Made by a program: the position numbers and the translations under genes
Shown: piece after piece, positions 1 to 5,947 of the stretch
Layout: each line of letters begins with the position of its first letter
How positions within the stretch are numbered: the first letter of the stretch is position 1
Origin: Chloroflexota bacterium
GTDB taxonomy: Bacteria; Chloroflexota; Ktedonobacteria; Ktedonobacterales; Ktedonobacteraceae
DNA length: 6,876 nucleotides
Direction of reading: 5' to 3'
NCBI GenBank assembly: GCA_021828635.1
Contig: JAJZEJ010000173.1
Location: forward strand, 1 to 6,876
Notes under the pieces: model-generated
What the model was told of the DNA's origin: nothing
The model's database searches: none
What the model saw: only the letters and a program-made list of their open reading frames with translations

Positions 1-542
1 ATGTCGAAGGAGCCTATCAAGCAATCATGTACCTGGTACAGATGGGGCATCGGCGTATAGGCTTTATCAACGGTATTATTGAAGGCAATAGTTTTAATCA
101 AGCGACAGACCGTTTGCAGGGAGTAAAAAAAGCTCTCAAAGAGGGGGGTATGCCTTGTGACCCTGAACTGATTATCGCTACTGAGTGGAACCGACAGGGG
201 GGGCGGAAAGCTGCATTGCAGATGCTGACATGCGAACAGCATCCAACGGCTATTTTTGTCGCATCTGATGTGCAAGCAATCGGCGTCATAGAGGCGGCGA
301 GAATTCTGAATATACAAATCCCTGATGAACTATCGGTGATCGGCTATGACGGCATTGAACTTTCAGAGCTACTCGGCTTGAGTACTATGCAGCAACCAAT
401 GCACCAGATGGGTGAATTGGGCATTGAGAAATTGATGGCGCAGCTCGACAATCCTACCCAAGAGCCAGAGCTGATCTGGCTTCAACCAACTTTGATAGAA
501 CGTACTACAACTGGACCACAGCCAACGTGGGCAACACAGTAA
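1..542 (+). CDS. LacI-family transcriptional regulator, C-terminal part (5' end outside window)
   Basis: This is the effector-binding (periplasmic-binding-protein-like) part of a LacI/GalR-type repressor. The reading frame is open from base 3, so the ATG at 27 is internal and not the start. About 179 residues are visible; family members are usually near 330-340, so the DNA-binding helix-turn-helix, hinge and first part of the sensor domain are missing. Visible family marks, in order, are VEGAYQAI...LVQMGHRRIGFING (the segment after the usual DN-x-x-G), DRLQGVKKAL, then FVASDVQAIGVIEAARI followed by IPDELSVIGYDGIEL, and near the end LIERTTT, matching the usual 'LI.R.ST' close. The gene stops 27 bases before a sugar kinase on the same strand, so it probably controls that operon. 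Its effector cannot be read from the sequence, though the neighbours suggest sucrose, fructose or a phosphorylated form. Its operator would be upstream of the window. Confidence 0.93.
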   Translation, partial: VEGAYQAIMYLVQMGHRRIGFINGIIEGNSFNQATDRLQGVKKALKEGGMPCDPELIIATEWNRQGGRKAALQMLTCEQHPTAIFVASDVQAIGVIEAARILNIQIPDELSVIGYDGIELSELLGLSTMQQPMHQMGELGIEKLMAQLDNPTQEPELIWLQPTLIERTTTGPQPTWATQ

Positions 543-569
543 TCTGGCTAGAATGCGAGACAGAGAAGC

Positions 570-1556
570 GTGCAGCAATTACCAGACAAACACCAATATG
601 GCCGCTTACCAAACCGAAACATTGATGTTCTCGCGGTAGGCGAAGTTCTGATTGATCTCATTTCAGATACTATGCAAAGCTCTTTGAGCGAAGCAGGCAC
701 CTTTACGATGTATCCTGGCGGTCAGGCGGCTAATCTAGCTCAAAACATTGCCCATTTGGGCGGTTCTGTAGCGATGGTGACACGAGTGGGAGATGACTCT
801 TTAGGCACACTACTCCGCCACCATTTACAAACCTCTGGCGTCGATACCACTTATGTTCGTACTACTCCACATGAGCCAACAACGGTAGCCATTATCAGCC
901 GCAATACCAAAACTCCCGATTTTACGATCTATCGTGGAGCAGAGGCTCACATGGTTCCCGATGATATGCCCACTGATCTGCTACCTTCCATTGCCCTGGT
1001 GCATACCTCAGCCTTTGCTCTGGCTCGTGAGCCATCACGTTCGACCATCGCTCAATTTCTCAAACAGGCATACGAGGCAAGTTGCCTGATTAGCTTCGAC
1101 CCCAACTATCACCCGCGCTTATGGGAAAGTGACCCGCTCACACTGCTCAAAACTATCTATCCCTACGTCTTTATTACAAAGCCATCACTGGACGATTGTA
1201 GTCGCCTCTTCGGCGAAGGACTACCCCCCGTAGAATATATTTCACATTTCCTGGCTTTGGGCGCACGCAACGTCGTTTTAACAATGGGTGGTGACGCTGT
1301 ACTGGTCGCGTGTGATGGGCAAATCCATGCTTTGCCGGTGCATCCAGTGCCAGTTGTCGATGTGACAGGCGCGGGTGACGCCTTCTGGTCGGGTCTCTTG
1401 CTAGCCATCCTGGATGGCTACCCTGTCATTGATGCCGCTCGCGTGGGACAGGCTATCGCGGCGCTCAAAGTTCAACAGATTGGTCCAATCACGCAAGCCA
1501 TAGAACTCACAGAAATATATCTACAATTGGGCTTGCAATTTCCGGTAATGCAATAA
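570..1556 (+). CDS. PfkB-family carbohydrate kinase, fructokinase-like
   Basis: This is a full-length (328 aa) cytoplasmic ribokinase/PfkB-fold sugar kinase, which transfers phosphate from ATP to a sugar hydroxyl. The core begins at residues 19-31 (IDVLAVGEVLIDL). The N-terminal signature is at about 49-75 (PGGQAANLAQNIAHLGG, then TRVGDDSLG). YRGAEAHM (121-128) and FDPNYHPRLW (176-185) resemble bacterial fructokinases. The C-terminal signature DVTGAGDAFWSGLL is at 264-277, with D270 of GAGD as the expected catalytic base. The start is GTG at 570: an in-frame stop at 549-551 excludes anything longer, and no in-frame ATG, GTG or TTG follows before the core. There is no well-spaced Shine-Dalgarno; GAGAAG at 563-568 almost touches the GTG, so translation may depend on ribosomes leaving the upstream gene. 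Fructose is the likely substrate from the motifs and the invertase-like neighbour, but 2-keto-3-deoxygluconate or another sugar cannot be excluded. Confidence 0.93.
   Translation: MQQLPDKHQYGRLPNRNIDVLAVGEVLIDLISDTMQSSLSEAGTFTMYPGGQAANLAQNIAHLGGSVAMVTRVGDDSLGTLLRHHLQTSGVDTTYVRTTPHEPTTVAIISRNTKTPDFTIYRGAEAHMVPDDMPTDLLPSIALVHTSAFALAREPSRSTIAQFLKQAYEASCLISFDPNYHPRLWESDPLTLLKTIYPYVFITKPSLDDCSRLFGEGLPPVEYISHFLALGARNVVLTMGGDAVLVACDGQIHALPVHPVPVVDVTGAGDAFWSGLLLAILDGYPVIDAARVGQAIAALKVQQIGPITQAIELTEIYLQLGLQFPVMQ
1402..1420. repeat. Perfect 19-bp inverted repeat inside the sugar kinase gene
   Basis: TAGCCATCC and GGATGGCTA flank a single central T, giving two perfectly complementary 9-base arms. As RNA it could form an 8-bp stem with a 3-base loop. 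It lies within the kinase coding sequence just after the GAGD signature and encodes LAILDGY. No T-run follows, so it is not a standard intrinsic terminator. It could be an internal operator-like dyad or simple coincidence; the role is unknown. Confidence 0.5.
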
Positions 1557-1575
1557 GTACCGTGGATGGGCAGTT

Positions 1576-2820
1576 ATGACGATACGTGAAGAAGATACAT
1601 TGACAACAGAGGCATATCAGCAAGCATTAGCACTCTTGCGGCGTTGCCAGACAACAAGCGGCTTTATCGCCTCGCCAGTGGCAATCGACAATTACGCACG
1701 AGTCTGGGCGCGTGATGGCATTATTACTGGTCTGGCCGCTTTAGTTAGTGGTGATTCGCTCTTGATCGAAGGTATGGAGCGCACACTATACACGCTAAAA
1801 ACGCATCAGGGACCACACGGTGAAATTCCTAGCAATGTTTCGCTCGATGGTCAGCAGGTAAGTTATGGCCGTTTAGTTGGTCGTGTTGATGCACCACTCT
1901 GGTATATTATCGGCACGAGTGCCTATCTGTCCATGACAAAACAACTTTGGCGTCGATATCTTCATCAACAGGAGGTTGAACGCGCTATGTTTCTGCTTGA
2001 ATGCTGGGAATATAACAATCGCGGCCTGCTCTACACACCCATCTCTGGCAATTGGGCCGATGAGTACATTCTGGAAGGCTACATCCTCTCGGACCAGTTG
2101 CTCTATCTGCTAGCTCTGCAATTAGGCGGCGAGGTATTCAGCAAAAAAGCGTGGTTGGAAAAAGCACATAGATTGCACAAACAACTCGCGCTCAACTACT
2201 GGCCCGACATGGCTCATCTTGCTAATCCGCAGGTTTATCACACCCACGCCTATCGTCAGCAGGCCGAACAGGGAGAACCACAACACTGGCTCGCGGCTTT
2301 CTCGCCTACTGGTTACACCAACTACTTTGATGCTCTAGCGCACGGGCTGGCACTGCTCACAGGTCTCGGTAATGAACAACAACGCGAGCAGGCTGAACGC
2401 TACACACAGGGGTTAGAACAGCAGACAGCTAGCGCGATGTTGCCCGCCTTCTGGCCGGTCATTCAAACTGGCGATGCACATTGGGCCGCTTTGCAAGCCA
2501 ATCACCTGTTTGGCACGATGAAAAATCAGCCCTATCACTACCACAATGGTGGTCTCTGGTCGATGGTGACGGGCTTTTATATTCTTGGCTTGATGCACTA
2601 CAATATGAAAGAACGTGCGCAACATGTACTCAACGCACTTAATCGTGCCAACGCACAAGGCCGTGAGGAACAAGAGGGTAACCAGTGGGAATTTGCCGAG
2701 TACCATCATGGGCAGACGCACGAGCCGTTGGGAACGCCATATCTGGCATGGAGTGCCGCCGCTACAGTTTTAGGACACCAGGCTGTTATGCACAATATTA
2801 TGCCTTTCCAGCTAACATGA
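1576..2820 (+). CDS. GH100-like (alpha/alpha)6 glycosidase, putative neutral invertase (often labelled glycogen debranching protein)
   Basis: This 414-residue protein has no signal peptide and so probably acts in the cytoplasm. Several segments resemble GH100 alkaline/neutral invertases: YARVWARDGIITGLAAL at 40-56 (compare V-x-V-R-D in invertases), GRVDAPLWYIIG at 102-113, GNWADEYILEGYILSDQLLYLLAL at 158-181, YHNGGLWSMVTGF at 322-334 (invertases have YHNGG-x-W), and WEFAEYHHG at 371-379. By position, D162 and E375 are the likely acid/base pair, corresponding to the Asp and Glu of cyanobacterial InvA; this alignment is by eye. Such proteins are often auto-annotated as amylo-alpha-1,6-glucosidase, and related (alpha/alpha)6 enzymes do act on alpha-glucans, so specificity is open. 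The fructokinase-like gene 19 bases upstream favours sucrose or another fructoside. The start is ATG 1576, preceded by a weak TGGATGGG at 1563-1570; the ATG at 1566 is out of frame. Confidence 0.82.
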   Translation: MTIREEDTLTTEAYQQALALLRRCQTTSGFIASPVAIDNYARVWARDGIITGLAALVSGDSLLIEGMERTLYTLKTHQGPHGEIPSNVSLDGQQVSYGRLVGRVDAPLWYIIGTSAYLSMTKQLWRRYLHQQEVERAMFLLECWEYNNRGLLYTPISGNWADEYILEGYILSDQLLYLLALQLGGEVFSKKAWLEKAHRLHKQLALNYWPDMAHLANPQVYHTHAYRQQAEQGEPQHWLAAFSPTGYTNYFDALAHGLALLTGLGNEQQREQAERYTQGLEQQTASAMLPAFWPVIQTGDAHWAALQANHLFGTMKNQPYHYHNGGLWSMVTGFYILGLMHYNMKERAQHVLNALNRANAQGREEQEGNQWEFAEYHHGQTHEPLGTPYLAWSAAATVLGHQAVMHNIMPFQLT

Positions 2821-2828
2821 CATGATTT

Positions 2829-2834
2829 TATAAT
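2829..2834 (+). promoter_or_regulatory. Perfect TATAAT (-10-like) hexamer before the membrane-protein gene
   Basis: TATAAT lies 12 bases before ATG 2847. An imperfect -35, TTTCCA (2805-2810), sits 18 bases upstream of it. A start of transcription about seven bases downstream would leave a leader of only about six bases, removing the AAAGGG ribosome site at 2835-2840. It is therefore either a promoter for a nearly leaderless mRNA or an A/T-rich coincidence. Confidence 0.3.
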
Positions 2835-2846
2835 AAAGGGCTAGCA

Positions 2847-4334
2847 ATGGATACGCAGGACTACGATAACCTGAACGATCACGATGTCGAGATCATCAGC
2901 CTTGATGAGGTCGTTGAAGAGCAAACACAGACAGTTATGCCGTCAAAGGGACGTTTTGTTCGCTCTCCGCTGGCTCCGCGCTTCAACCGACGCACGCGCA
3001 TCCTACAAAGTGCGGCACTGACCATTTTTACCACAATTCTCATATGCGCCTTGCTGCTCGATTATGCACCCACGCGCACGACAGTCCTGAACGCCACAAA
3101 CGCACTGTTTTCGACACCAACCGAGCCTGCTAATCCTGGCATCGACAGCTTCTACCTGGATAGTAGCCCTGGTTGGGGTCAACTCTTCGTTGATGGCAAG
3201 CGCATCAACCCCTTACCAACTTACGGCACTAACAACGCGCTGATCTTAACAAACGGCACACATCATCTTATCTGGCATGCACCACCATTTGCAGATCAGC
3301 ACTGCACCATCTCAATTCCACCAGACCTCGCTTATGACACCTGCCAGTATAACCAGAGTATAGGTAACACTCAAGGTCACTCGTCCTGGCTGATCTCATT
3401 CTCAATTTCGCTAGCTCAGTTGCCACCAGTACAACGAGTAGCACTCACACAGGCTATGCAAACTGCACTCGATGCCCAACAGGTCACGACCATTGTGCAA
3501 CCCGGCGAATCTTACGCAGTTTCGCTCTCTTACGCAGAATCAATGTATAGCAACGCACAACCGGATATCAAAGCCACACAACCATTACATGCTACGCTGC
3601 ATTTTCAACTCGACACGAATATTAACTCACATGCTCACTGCCTCGATGATATCTTCGAGGAACAGGCACAGAATGGTTGCTGGTTCGATGGGCAGAATTG
3701 TCTGCTGCTTTGTAGCTTCTCGGCATACGTTCAGCATTTATCCTATCCAGCAGCAGAATGGGTGACATATGGTATGGTACACTCGCTATGGAACTATTCA
3801 ACCTTAAATGGACAGCCTGTTGCCACCGATCAGCCAGACATTGACGCGCAAGGAGCCACACAGGATGCACATCGCCTGCCATTTAGCATTTCCTGGTCTA
3901 ACAATCGCTGGCGTGTAACCACCGCTTTTAACAACAAAAATCTGCTCCCCACTGGCCCAAGCCCCTTTTGCTATCCAGCGCAGGACGAGTTTTACCAATA
4001 TAATATGCTTCATCTGCTTACCAGCAATATTCAAGGGCTACTAGCTTTCACCCTGAATTATCAACCTACCCTTAATCCTGCTGATGGCTGTATTGTAACA
4101 CTCAACCTGGGACAGGATACTTCACCTGGCATACCCGAATTTCCAGTACCCAGTGCTGCGAAATATCTGGAACGCTTCGGCGTCTTTGTCGCCCTGAACG
4201 CACCGGCGCATAAGCTCTGGTCCCCTATGCCGCTAGCTGATACCTACGAACGGCAACTCGCACAGCAGGCAACAATTGCAGCAAACCAACAGAGCGACCT
4301 TGCGGTAAAATATAGCGGCAACGTGGTGAAATAG
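2847..4334 (+). CDS. Single-pass membrane protein of unknown function with large extracytoplasmic domain
   Basis: I do not recognise this 495-residue protein. The N-terminal 33 residues are acidic (DHDVEIISLDEVVEE). A basic stretch at about 34-51 (KGRFVRS...RFNRRTR) precedes one membrane helix at about 53-72 (LQSAALTIFTTILICALLL), so by the positive-inside rule the tail is cytoplasmic and residues 75-495 face outside. The first part of the outer domain (101-160) contains GWGQLFVDGKRI...ILTNGTHHLIWHAPPF, reminiscent of PEGA-like modules ('G-x-x-x-VDGK ... G-x-H'), but this is weak. The outer domain has eight cysteines (153, 166, 265, 278, 285, 289, 375, 415), enough for disulfides. No catalytic motif stands out. 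The start is ATG 2847 with AAAGGG at 2835-2840, six bases upstream. It follows the glycosidase by 26 bases, so it could be the last gene of the sugar operon, but nothing in its sequence ties it to sugar use. Confidence 0.85.
   Translation: MDTQDYDNLNDHDVEIISLDEVVEEQTQTVMPSKGRFVRSPLAPRFNRRTRILQSAALTIFTTILICALLLDYAPTRTTVLNATNALFSTPTEPANPGIDSFYLDSSPGWGQLFVDGKRINPLPTYGTNNALILTNGTHHLIWHAPPFADQHCTISIPPDLAYDTCQYNQSIGNTQGHSSWLISFSISLAQLPPVQRVALTQAMQTALDAQQVTTIVQPGESYAVSLSYAESMYSNAQPDIKATQPLHATLHFQLDTNINSHAHCLDDIFEEQAQNGCWFDGQNCLLLCSFSAYVQHLSYPAAEWVTYGMVHSLWNYSTLNGQPVATDQPDIDAQGATQDAHRLPFSISWSNNRWRVTTAFNNKNLLPTGPSPFCYPAQDEFYQYNMLHLLTSNIQGLLAFTLNYQPTLNPADGCIVTLNLGQDTSPGIPEFPVPSAAKYLERFGVFVALNAPAHKLWSPMPLADTYERQLAQQATIAANQQSDLAVKYSGNVVK
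3641..3660. repeat. Near-perfect 20-bp palindrome inside the membrane-protein gene
   Basis: The arms CCTCGA (3641-3646) and TCGAGG (3655-3660) flank a central GATATC (3648-3653), with one T/T mismatch pair at 3647 and 3654. It encodes LDDIFEE, within the extracytoplasmic domain. No function is evident, and chance is a reasonable explanation. Confidence 0.35.
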
Positions 4335-4342
4335 CTGAGCTA
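4332..4342. repeat. 11-bp palindrome carrying both stop codons of a convergent gene pair
   Basis: TAGCT-G-AGCTA is a perfect dyad. Its left TAG ends the + strand membrane-protein gene, and its right CTA is the TAG stop of the - strand PH-domain gene. Only five bases (4335-4339) separate the stops. It is too tight for a stable hairpin and has no T-run, so no intrinsic terminator is visible at this junction. Confidence 0.5.
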
Positions 4343-5032
4343 GCGACGTTGGCGTTGACGAAGCACGATGATGGAGAAAATGAAGGCTAACAAACCCGCG
4401 ATAACCAGTGGCAATCCTATCTGAGAGCTACCTGTCGCTGACCACGCGCTCGCGCCTATTATTTCTAGCACCAATCCACCAACGAAGAGTAGCACAATCG
4501 CCAGTAGCGACCGCTCGAAGGGTGCGCGAATGTCCTGTGTGCCATACACCGGCCCTGTAGGCGTGACATTCTCAGATTCCGTAAGTGTCGTTTCTTCCAC
4601 CTGGGCTGCCGAGGTAGAGGCATAGGTTTCTATCGCATGGCGCAACATAGTATGAAGCAAACTCATCTGCTTCTGTGGGGCGCGAACATAGACCTTGCGC
4701 TTGCCGTCGCTAATCAGCAATTCTCGAAAAAGCGGCTCATGGCTCTTGTTACGCAGTGAAATAGTGGTAAGTTGAGACAATGGAAGCGCATCAAAAAAGA
4801 GGTGCTTGCGCGGAAAAGTGGTTAGAGCATACCCTATGATATGCTGATTGGTCACGATGACATCGCCAGGGATAGCGTGTCCCCGCTGCTCTGACACGTC
4901 ACTATCCCAGATCGCGGGAACGTTGAGCAGAGGAAATTCGTCGGGCTGCATATGTTCATGCAACCCTTTCACTCGTGCCAGTATTTTCTGCGCGTTGCGC
5001 GTTGTCTCTGTTGCCGTTGCTCTCTCAGCCAT
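4340..5032 (-). CDS. PH-like domain membrane protein with two C-terminal transmembrane helices
   Basis: This 230-residue protein has three parts. Residues 1-50 are a polar, probably helical N-terminus. Residues 51-136 look like a small bacterial PH/GRAM-type beta domain, with short strands and turns typical of it: GDVIVTNQHIIGYAL (56-70), HLFFDALPLSQLTTISLRN (77-95), FRELLISDGKRKVYVRAP (102-119), then a closing helix (QMSLLHTMLRHAIETYA). A polar Ser/Thr/Glu linker (139-170) leads to two membrane helices at about 175-197 and 205-224, and the protein ends in RQRQRR. This suggests a cytoplasmic PH-like head on a membrane hairpin. Such domains usually bind proteins or membranes; no enzyme motif is present. 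ATG 5032 has AAAGGA (+ strand 5044-5049) 11 bases upstream and a strong promoter beyond it. It is transcribed away from the EreA/ChaN-like gene. The PH assignment is from strand pattern and not a diagnostic motif. Confidence 0.82.
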   Translation of the reverse strand: MAERATATETTRNAQKILARVKGLHEHMQPDEFPLLNVPAIWDSDVSEQRGHAIPGDVIVTNQHIIGYALTTFPRKHLFFDALPLSQLTTISLRNKSHEPLFRELLISDGKRKVYVRAPQKQMSLLHTMLRHAIETYASTSAAQVEETTLTESENVTPTGPVYGTQDIRAPFERSLLAIVLLFVGGLVLEIIGASAWSATGSSQIGLPLVIAGLLAFIFSIIVLRQRQRR

Positions 5033-5046
5033 TGCCTGTGGTATCC

Positions 5047-5074
5047 TTTACATTGAGTATGGCACAATTATAGC
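5047..5074 (+). promoter_or_regulatory. Possible divergent promoter for the EreA/ChaN-like gene
   Basis: On the + strand, TTTACA (5047-5052, five of six to TTGACA) is followed after 16 bases by TATAGC (5069-5074, four of six to TATAAT). It would start transcription near 5081, giving a leader of about 43 bases to ATG 5124. It overlaps the opposite-strand -10 element, so the two promoters may compete. The -10 is weak. Confidence 0.35.
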
Positions 5075-5095
5075 AAAGCGAGGCAAGCACAATAA
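5067..5095 (-). promoter_or_regulatory. Extended -10 promoter for the PH-domain gene
   Basis: Read on the - strand, TGCTATAAT (5067-5075) is a perfect extended -10 element (TG-n-TATAAT). A weak -35, TTATTG (5090-5095), lies 17 bases upstream of it. Transcription would start near 5060, leaving a leader of about 28 bases that contains the AAAGGA ribosome site before ATG 5032. Confidence 0.6.
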
Positions 5096-5108
5096 CGGCT
5101 GAGTTTAT

Positions 5109-5114
5109 AAAGGA
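5109..5114 (+). promoter_or_regulatory. Ribosome binding site for the EreA/ChaN-like gene
   Basis: AAAGGA lies nine bases before ATG 5124. It is the only well-spaced site in the region and fixes this ATG as the start. Confidence 0.7.
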
Positions 5115-5123
5115 AGAGCCACC

Positions 5124-5933
5124 ATGAACCATCCTTCCGTCATTCATTGGCATACAGTCGATGAAATCATCACTATCGGCTTTCAGCGTTCACGGATTGT
5201 CATGATGAATGAGGCGCATGATGGCTATACACGCTGCATTCGTACACGGCGCGTCGGTCAACAACTCCTATCAGCAGCACACACGGCGGGCGCACGCTAT
5301 CTGGCAATGGAAGCACTCAACGCGGAAGTACCAGAACTGATTGCGGAGATTCATCAAACCAGGCAATTGCCCAAACAGGATTTGCAGCAGGTTGGCGCAT
5401 ATTTTATTCATCCTGAAATGCAAGTCTTCGTGCAAACAGCCCTCGATCTCGGTTGGACACTTATCCCCTACGAAGCCGATGTCTTGCACATGCCAGCACA
5501 TTTGCGCCAGCACGATACTTTTAGTCAAGAAGTTACAAACTGGCGTGAGGAAGAGCAGGCACGCAACCTTCTCAAAGCTATAGAGAACCTGCCAACAGAG
5601 GCAAAGATATTAGTCTGGTGCGGTAATGGTCATCACTGCAAAATCGCGGTAAAAGCGAGCGAGACCTATCCCATTCCCTGGCTTCCAATGGGCTATCAGT
5701 TCAAACAATTAAGCGGCATTGATCCTTTTGTGATTGACCAGGACAGAACGGTACGCTTTTCCTCACGTCAAAGGGAATATCGGCAGATACAACGCTATCT
5801 TGATCTGGTTGCAGGCATCTTGCAGACTTTTGGTGGAACCGCAGGCGTTTTGAGCGAAGATGCGCCAGCCGAGTTATTGCCGAGAGATAGTAATGGTGCC
5901 TATGTGATCTCGCTTGAGAATGAAATGGAATGA
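5124..5933 (+). CDS. EreA/ChaN-like (Tiki-superfamily-type) putative metal-dependent hydrolase
   Basis: This 269-residue protein carries the spaced motifs of the erythromycin-esterase/ChaN-like fold. They are: RIVMMNEAHD at 24-33, with E30 and H32 as expected active-site or metal residues; ARYLAMEAL at 57-65, with E63; PYEAD at 115-119; NWREEEQARNL at 139-149, the 'R-x-x-x-x-A-x-N' helix; ILVWCGNGHHCK at 162-173, with G-x-GH around H170; and a C-terminal GGTAGVLSEDAP...AYVISLENEME that resembles the close of EreA/ChaN-like proteins. There is no signal peptide or lipobox, unlike ChaN itself (a haem-binding lipoprotein), so it is probably cytoplasmic. It is much shorter than true erythromycin esterases (about 400 aa), so macrolide resistance should not be inferred. 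Substrate is unknown. Its stop overlaps the ATGA at 5930-5933, and a small HExxH gene starts 15 bases later, so the two are probably co-translated. Confidence 0.8.
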   Translation: MNHPSVIHWHTVDEIITIGFQRSRIVMMNEAHDGYTRCIRTRRVGQQLLSAAHTAGARYLAMEALNAEVPELIAEIHQTRQLPKQDLQQVGAYFIHPEMQVFVQTALDLGWTLIPYEADVLHMPAHLRQHDTFSQEVTNWREEEQARNLLKAIENLPTEAKILVWCGNGHHCKIAVKASETYPIPWLPMGYQFKQLSGIDPFVIDQDRTVRFSSRQREYRQIQRYLDLVAGILQTFGGTAGVLSEDAPAELLPRDSNGAYVISLENEME

Positions 5934-5935
5934 TT

Positions 5936-5940
5936 AGGAG
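5936..5940 (+). promoter_or_regulatory. Ribosome binding site deciding the start of the HExxH gene
   Basis: AGGAG lies seven bases before ATG 5948, an ideal spacing. An in-frame ATG at 5930 overlaps the upstream stop as ATGA but has no comparable site and would translate through this one. The start at 5948 is therefore preferred. Confidence 0.75.
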
Positions 5941-5947
5941 AAAAAGA

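Noticed and set aside
27..29. ATG at 27 as the start of the LacI-type gene
   Set aside because: The frame is open upstream to base 3 and the upstream codons encode VEGAYQAI, which belongs to the family pattern, so the ATG is internal.
2413..2721. A 102-codon - strand reading frame inside the glycosidase gene
   Set aside because: It is antisense to strongly conserved catalytic segments and shows no protein family pattern; it is a coding shadow.
3472..3882. Overlapping reading frames on both strands within the membrane-protein gene
   Set aside because: They have no ribosome sites or family features, and the long + frame from 2847 explains the region.
4917..4926. GGAACGTTGA as a LacI-type operator half-palindrome with central CG
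   Set aside because: Only the central AACGTT is symmetric, and it lies inside the PH-domain coding sequence, far from the sugar operon promoter.
4848..5102. An 84-codon + strand reading frame opposite the PH-domain gene and its promoter
   Set aside because: It lies mostly antisense to a well-supported gene, runs over the promoter region and has no recognisable protein features.
5930..5932. ATG at 5930 (ATGA overlap with the previous stop) as the start of the HExxH gene
   Set aside because: The AGGAG at 5936-5940 is ideally spaced for ATG 5948, and no comparable ribosome site precedes 5930. The overlap start cannot be fully excluded.
5124..5933. Macrolide (erythromycin) resistance esterase
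   Set aside because: The fold-level motifs match a broad superfamily, the protein is far shorter than true Ere enzymes, and the context has no resistance or mobility genes.
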